Below the pieces are notes generated by a model, which worked only from the letters and a program-made list of their open reading frames with translations, searched no databases and was not told the origin of the DNA. Made by a program: the position numbers and the translations under genes. This document shows, piece after piece, positions 37,964 through 42,495 of a stretch of 42,495 bases of DNA; the stretch's first letter is position 1; every line of letters starts with the position of its first letter. Source of the stretch: an uncultured Rhodospirillaceae bacterium (lineage in GTDB: Bacteria; Pseudomonadota; Alphaproteobacteria; UBA8366; GCA-2717185); NCBI GenBank assembly GCA_913044215.1, contig CAJWOT010000007.1:1-42495 (forward strand). The letters are read 5' to 3'.

Positions 37964-38560
37964 ATGACCTACACCACCGGATTGCTGTTGTTCGAAAACC
38001 TGGAAGAACTCGATGCTATCGGCCCGTGGGAAGTATTCACCATGGCAGCTGGCGAGCGGGGCAGCGGCAAGGTCGTGACGATTTCGGAGAAGGGCGGCAT
38101 GGTGCGCTGCGCCAAGGGCCTGCGTATCGAGTCCGATTACAGTTTCGACGATGCGCCGAAACTCGACATCCTCGTCGTACCGGGCGGCCAAGGCACGCGA
38201 ACCGAAGTCGACAACAAGACCCTGATCGATTGGGTTGCCAAAGTCGCACCGGACTGCACCTGGGTGACCAGCGTATGCACCGGTTCGATGCTGTTGGTTG
38301 AGGCCGGCCCAGCGCGGGATAAGCGCGTGACAACCCATTGGGGATTTGTCGAGACGTTGCGCGAGCGCGGCGGGGCAGCGGAGGTTATCGATGATATGCG
38401 CTTCGTCAGAGACGGCAATGTCGTCACATCGGCTGGCGTATCCGCTGGAATCGATATGGCGTTGTGGGTCGTCGGCCAGATGGACGACATCGCCTTCGCC
38501 CGGCATGTGCAGCGGCGCATGGAGTACGATCCGGCGCCGCCCTACACCGCCGCCGCATAA
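37964..38560 (+). CDS. DJ-1/PfpI family protein
   Basis: GLLLFENLEELDAIGPWEVF; VTSVCTGSMLLVEAGPARDKRVTTHWGFVETL. Confidence 0.92.
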   Translation: MTYTTGLLLFENLEELDAIGPWEVFTMAAGERGSGKVVTISEKGGMVRCAKGLRIESDYSFDDAPKLDILVVPGGQGTRTEVDNKTLIDWVAKVAPDCTWVTSVCTGSMLLVEAGPARDKRVTTHWGFVETLRERGGAAEVIDDMRFVRDGNVVTSAGVSAGIDMALWVVGQMDDIAFARHVQRRMEYDPAPPYTAAA

Positions 38561-38935
38561 GGTCCTGCATTTCACAGATCGCTATCGCAAGATTCTAGCA
38601 CTAAGCTATAAAGCATCGCGTCATCGCTCGAAACGAGATGTTTTATCGTGACAGACCAAAACGACGGCCCGGTCGACCAAGATAGCGATAGCTGGGTGAT
38701 TCCAATTCCAAATTCGGAATGACCCGCCTATGCGGTCATGCCCCGGCCGTTATTTCAGCGGTTACGCGCCCTCGCCAAGGGGCGCCAGACACTCTTAACA
38801 ATTCCGCCCGCCACCGACGAGGCCGAAGCGGAACCAAATGGAATTCGAATGGAAGAAGCCCCTCCATTCGAGGCCGATTTGGACCGGGTCATCCCCCTGC
38901 CTATGCAGGCAACGGACGATTTGTGATCCAAATCG

Positions 38936-39202
38936 ATGGAGGAAATGCCGTCCTTTGAAGGGGAAGAGACCGAAGAGAGCTCTCTGCCGCTGGATGTGCT
39001 GGAGCGGCTGCTCGACGGCGAGCACCCGCTCAAAGTCTTCCGGCGGCACCGTGCGTTGACGCAAAAGCAACTCACTGACCTTACCGGATTGAACGCGACC
39101 TACCTGTCACAGATCGAGACCCGTAAACGGCGAGGTTCGACCCGTGTCTATCGTCGACTAGCAACCGCACTCGGCGTCGATATCCGCGACCTCATCGAAT
39201 AG
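38936..39202 (+). CDS. XRE-family HTH protein (antitoxin-like)
   Basis: HPLKVFRRHRALTQKQLTDLTGLNATYLSQIETRKRRGSTRVYRRLATALGVDIRDLIE. Confidence 0.88.
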   Translation: MEEMPSFEGEETEESSLPLDVLERLLDGEHPLKVFRRHRALTQKQLTDLTGLNATYLSQIETRKRRGSTRVYRRLATALGVDIRDLIE

Positions 39203-39207
39203 AAACG

Positions 39208-40713
39208 CTAAATCGCGACGACCGGCAGGCCTTCCAATAGATCCAATTTTGCTCCGCGCAAGTTCCTGCACGCTCGGATCGAGTCGCCGAGTTCGATGTA
39301 GCCTTCAGTGTCCCGATCATAGCGCGGCCATACCGGCAGGCCTTCTGCGTTGGGATCGCCGGTCTTAGCGAAATTTGTCCAATATCCCATGAGCGTGCGA
39401 GACAAGGCACCGTCGGTCTCCGAGTAGTCGGGCTTCGCCTTGAACTGACCGCACTTAACGCCGCCGCCAAAAATATAGGCAATCTCCGCCCCATGATAAG
39501 CGCCCAGGGTCTCGCCCGCTTTCCAGGGCGGCACCCGGGTAAAGAAATAGGAATAGGCAGCGATCCCCGCATCGCACAGCCAGCGTGCCTGAGTTCGCGC
39601 GGGTAGTGTCATTCGCTGATCCGTCCGTAGAGCCATCATCGCGCCATACGCATCGGACGACGCCGGATACGCCTGCAGAACCGCGTCTGCCCGGTCGCCC
39701 AGTTCACGCCGGACGACCGCGTCGAACTTCTCTTCCGTATCGAAGTGCGCGCTCATAGGCCGATCGAACATCGTCGCCTCATCCGCGTTGATGCCGATGA
39801 TCAACGGCACATGGGCGATATCGCCTTTTGCATAGAGATCGCGAGGATCTTCGGGGATCACCCAGCCATCGACGAAAGGATTGCTGTTGAAATCGGCGGC
39901 ACCGTGCAGTTCCTCCCAGGATTTTTCGCGAAGCGCCGCCGCACTGTCGCAATCGAGCCTCGTTGCGATCGCGACGCCTTGCGCCTCTCGGTCCGCCAAG
40001 CTGTCACTGACATCGCGCAACGCACCGCTTTGGCAGATACCGCGGTGGAAGAGTCCTCTTGCTTGCGGCGCCGCCATCAACAGTGCCACGCTGCGGCTAC
40101 CGGCGGATTCGCCGAAGATCGTCACATTGTCCGGATCGCCGCCAAACGCCGCGATATTGTCCCGCACCCAGCGCAGAGCGGCGATCTGATCCATTAGACC
40201 GTAATTTCCGGAGGCACCGTGATCGGATTCCGCGCTTAAGGCCGGATGCGCCAGAAAGCCGAAAACATTCAAACGATAATTGACGGTGACGACCACGACC
40301 CCTTCGGCCGCCAAATTGACACCGTTGTACATGAGATTATCGCCCGCGCCGACGCGAAACCCGCCACCATGGATCCAAACCATCACAGGCAGCCGCGCCG
40401 CCGGATCGCGCGCCGGCGACCAGACGTTCAGATACAGACAGTCTTCGTCTCTCGGGCCATCCGGCCGCGTTCCGAACATAGAGATCACGCCGCCCGGAGG
40501 TTGCGGTGCCGCGGGCGGGAAAACTGTCGCATAACGCACGGCCGACCATGGGACAACCGGTTGCGGTGGCCGCCAGCGCAGTGCCCCTACCGGCGGTGCG
40601 GCATAGGGTACGCCGCGAAACACCGTCACCGCATCGTCTTCCGGCGCCGCGCAACCTGCCACAAGACCGCCAGTTACCTCGACTGTTGAATTGCTGAGGG
40701 ATTGATCATCCAT
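39208..40713 (-). CDS. Carboxylesterase/lipase family (type B) protein
   Basis: FRGVPYAAPPVGALRWRPPQP; EDCLYLNVWSP; VMVWIHGGGF; GESAGSRSV; AYHGAEIAYIFG. Confidence 0.95.
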   Translation of the reverse strand: MDDQSLSNSTVEVTGGLVAGCAAPEDDAVTVFRGVPYAAPPVGALRWRPPQPVVPWSAVRYATVFPPAAPQPPGGVISMFGTRPDGPRDEDCLYLNVWSPARDPAARLPVMVWIHGGGFRVGAGDNLMYNGVNLAAEGVVVVTVNYRLNVFGFLAHPALSAESDHGASGNYGLMDQIAALRWVRDNIAAFGGDPDNVTIFGESAGSRSVALLMAAPQARGLFHRGICQSGALRDVSDSLADREAQGVAIATRLDCDSAAALREKSWEELHGAADFNSNPFVDGWVIPEDPRDLYAKGDIAHVPLIIGINADEATMFDRPMSAHFDTEEKFDAVVRRELGDRADAVLQAYPASSDAYGAMMALRTDQRMTLPARTQARWLCDAGIAAYSYFFTRVPPWKAGETLGAYHGAEIAYIFGGGVKCGQFKAKPDYSETDGALSRTLMGYWTNFAKTGDPNAEGLPVWPRYDRDTEGYIELGDSIRACRNLRGAKLDLLEGLPVVAI

Positions 40714-40832
40714 CGCTTCGACTTTCACACGCACGAAATACGCAACAATAACACGACAACTCACACCGACCCATTGGCCTTGCGTGCACCACGGGCCTAA
40801 GCTCGTCAACGAACCAATTAAGTGAGGCGACC

Positions 40833-41210
40833 ATGATACGCGGCATCGACCATATTGAGCTCATCGTGCGGAACTTCGACGAGTACATCGAATTCTTGCA
40901 AAAACTCGGCTTCGAACTCCTGACCCATACCAAACATCACGGCGAATCCGCGGAGTTGAAACCGCCGGGGGATGATCAGCCGATATTTGAGATTCATCAG
41001 GCAACCGGTGAGGAGGTGATCGGCGTCAACCATATCGCCTTCCGGGTCGACGATGTGAACGACGCCCACGGGTCGCTGAAGGACCTTGGTATCGCATTCA
41101 GCGGGCCACCGAAGCTGATCAAGGAAACCGGCCGAACCAATATCAATCTGCGCGACCCGGACGGGTGGCGGTTGCAGTTGGTGGATTCCGAAAGGAAGCA
41201 GCCGGACTAA
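40833..41210 (+). CDS. VOC family (glyoxalase-like) protein
   Basis: IRGIDHIELIVRNFDEYIEFLQKLGFELL; GVNHIAFRVDDVNDAHGSLKDLGI; NINLRDPDGWRLQLVDS. Confidence 0.92.
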   Translation: MIRGIDHIELIVRNFDEYIEFLQKLGFELLTHTKHHGESAELKPPGDDQPIFEIHQATGEEVIGVNHIAFRVDDVNDAHGSLKDLGIAFSGPPKLIKETGRTNINLRDPDGWRLQLVDSERKQPD

Positions 41211-41234
41211 GGGCCCATCCGAGGCGTCCGACGA

Positions 41235-42495
41235 TCAACCGTAAGTCGTCTCCGGATCCAAGGGAAAGATCGGCCTGGTGAGCGCCTTGTAGGGAAATTG
41301 GCTGAAATCGGCGCTGCCGACTCCGACCGCGTTGCATTCGACGACATGCGCTGCCATCGCACCGAATGTCGGGCGATATTGGATTTTCGATTTCAGCACG
41401 ATGAACCTCTTGGCGACCGGGTCGATACCGAGAAAACGGAACATGTCGAGGTCGAGCGGTTCAACCCGCCCCTCGCAAACCACGATTTCCAGCGCACCGG
41501 TATCGAGGACCGCTGTTCGCCCGAGGTCCACCTGCATTCCGGTGAAGACGGGGCCCCGAACGGTGAACTTTCCGTCCGAAATCCGCGTCACACGCCCCGT
41601 TAATCGCAATGGTTCGCCCGCCCGCCCGATCGCCTCCAAATCGAATTTCCCGCCGACAGGCAGGGTCACCTCGGCCCCGATCCCGGCCGCGATCAGCGCT
41701 TCGACCGCCTCCGGATCGTAGACTGGTCCTGCCAGCAGGTTTTCAAGTTCTTGGTTCAATGCCTCGCCGATCAACGCCATGCAATCCAGTGTGCCGCCGG
41801 AGTTACAATTGTCCGCCATGTCGAGCAGAATGATTGGCCCGCCTCGCAACGTCTTCGCGCGCGCGACCTGCTGCCGATACGGCGGACAGTCATAGATGAA
41901 GCCTTCCCGCGTCCGCCATGCGAGATCGAGGATGTCGCGGCAAGCGGCAACGCCCTTTTCAGGTCCGTTGCTGACGGCGAGGACACTCAACCTCGTATCG
42001 GGCGTGTCGGCGAGCGGAAATCCGCCGAACACGCTGACCGACAACACATCGTCCGATTCCAGCGCGGTCGCCCGCGCCATGATTTCGCGCATCGGCGCCT
42101 CATCGGTCGCCTGCCGTAGAATGTTCGGCAGCACGGGGCAATGCGCATAGGCAAGCTGCGGCGAGATCTCGCCTGCAATCATCTCCACAAGCAGTTCACC
42201 GACCCGGTATCCGGCTTCGTACATATCGAGATGTGGGTAGGTTTTGTACCCGACCGCCACATCGCAATGGCGCACCGTCGCCTCCGACATATTGGCGTGA
42301 AAATCGAGTCCGATGCCGATAGGTAGATCGGGCGCAACAGCGCGTATCCGCGCCAGCAACTCCCCTTCTCCATCAGCGAAATCATCGGTCACCATCGCGC
42401 CGTGCAAGTCGAGCAGCAGACCGTCGCAACCTTGCGCCACGCAATCACAAATCTCTTGCGCGACCTGGTCGAATGCATCCTGCGCGACGGGGCCG
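41235..42495 (-). CDS. M81 family metallopeptidase (MlrC-like), 5' end outside the window
   Basis: LLLDLHGAMVTDDFADGEGELLARIR; GLDFHANMSEATVRHCDVAVGYKTYPHLDMYEAG; frame stays open to the window edge (GPVAQDAFDQVAQEICDC). Confidence 0.93.
   Translation of the reverse strand, partial: GPVAQDAFDQVAQEICDCVAQGCDGLLLDLHGAMVTDDFADGEGELLARIRAVAPDLPIGIGLDFHANMSEATVRHCDVAVGYKTYPHLDMYEAGYRVGELLVEMIAGEISPQLAYAHCPVLPNILRQATDEAPMREIMARATALESDDVLSVSVFGGFPLADTPDTRLSVLAVSNGPEKGVAACRDILDLAWRTREGFIYDCPPYRQQVARAKTLRGGPIILLDMADNCNSGGTLDCMALIGEALNQELENLLAGPVYDPEAVEALIAAGIGAEVTLPVGGKFDLEAIGRAGEPLRLTGRVTRISDGKFTVRGPVFTGMQVDLGRTAVLDTGALEIVVCEGRVEPLDLDMFRFLGIDPVAKRFIVLKSKIQYRPTFGAMAAHVVECNAVGVGSADFSQFPYKALTRPIFPLDPETTYG

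Noticed and set aside
1-42495. CRISPR, tRNA/rRNA, insertion sequences, prophage, defence system
   Set aside because: No regularly spaced repeats, cloverleaf-like or rRNA sequence, transposase/integrase or recognised defence proteins seen by eye; short RNA genes could still be missed without a covariance search.

Overview
This 42.5 kb high-GC window is gene-dense and looks alphaproteobacterial. It encodes a large mosaic of catabolic functions: MFS and TauE/SafE transporters, a CaiB/BaiF CoA-transferase, an SCP2-type thiolase beside an HMG-CoA-synthase-like/DUF35 fusion, a Rieske oxygenase, four LLM-type flavin oxidoreductases, an Fe-ADH/maleylacetate-reductase-like enzyme, several alpha/beta hydrolases, a CoxMSL-type and an IorAB-type molybdenum hydroxylase, TauD, FAH, amidohydrolase, dienelactone hydrolase, DJ-1/GlxA proteins, and an M81 peptidase (cut by the window edge). 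I saw no rRNA, tRNA, CRISPR array or transposase. The most interesting signals are: (1) a DsbA/FrnE-like gene whose frame continues upstream through a UGA lying exactly at the first active-site Cys (UPWC), which may be selenocysteine; (2) a single polypeptide with three tandem RidA domains; (3) an HMGCS-like/DUF35 fusion with Gln where the catalytic Cys is expected, next to a thiolase; (4) several genes disrupted by single-base frameshifts or nonsense codons (DUF3179, MBL-fold, GNAT, DUF1801, GlxA), which also form the main competing explanation for (1); (5) a 22-codon ORF with a strong Shine-Dalgarno directly upstream of an MFS gene. All family assignments are motif recognition by eye; no search was run.
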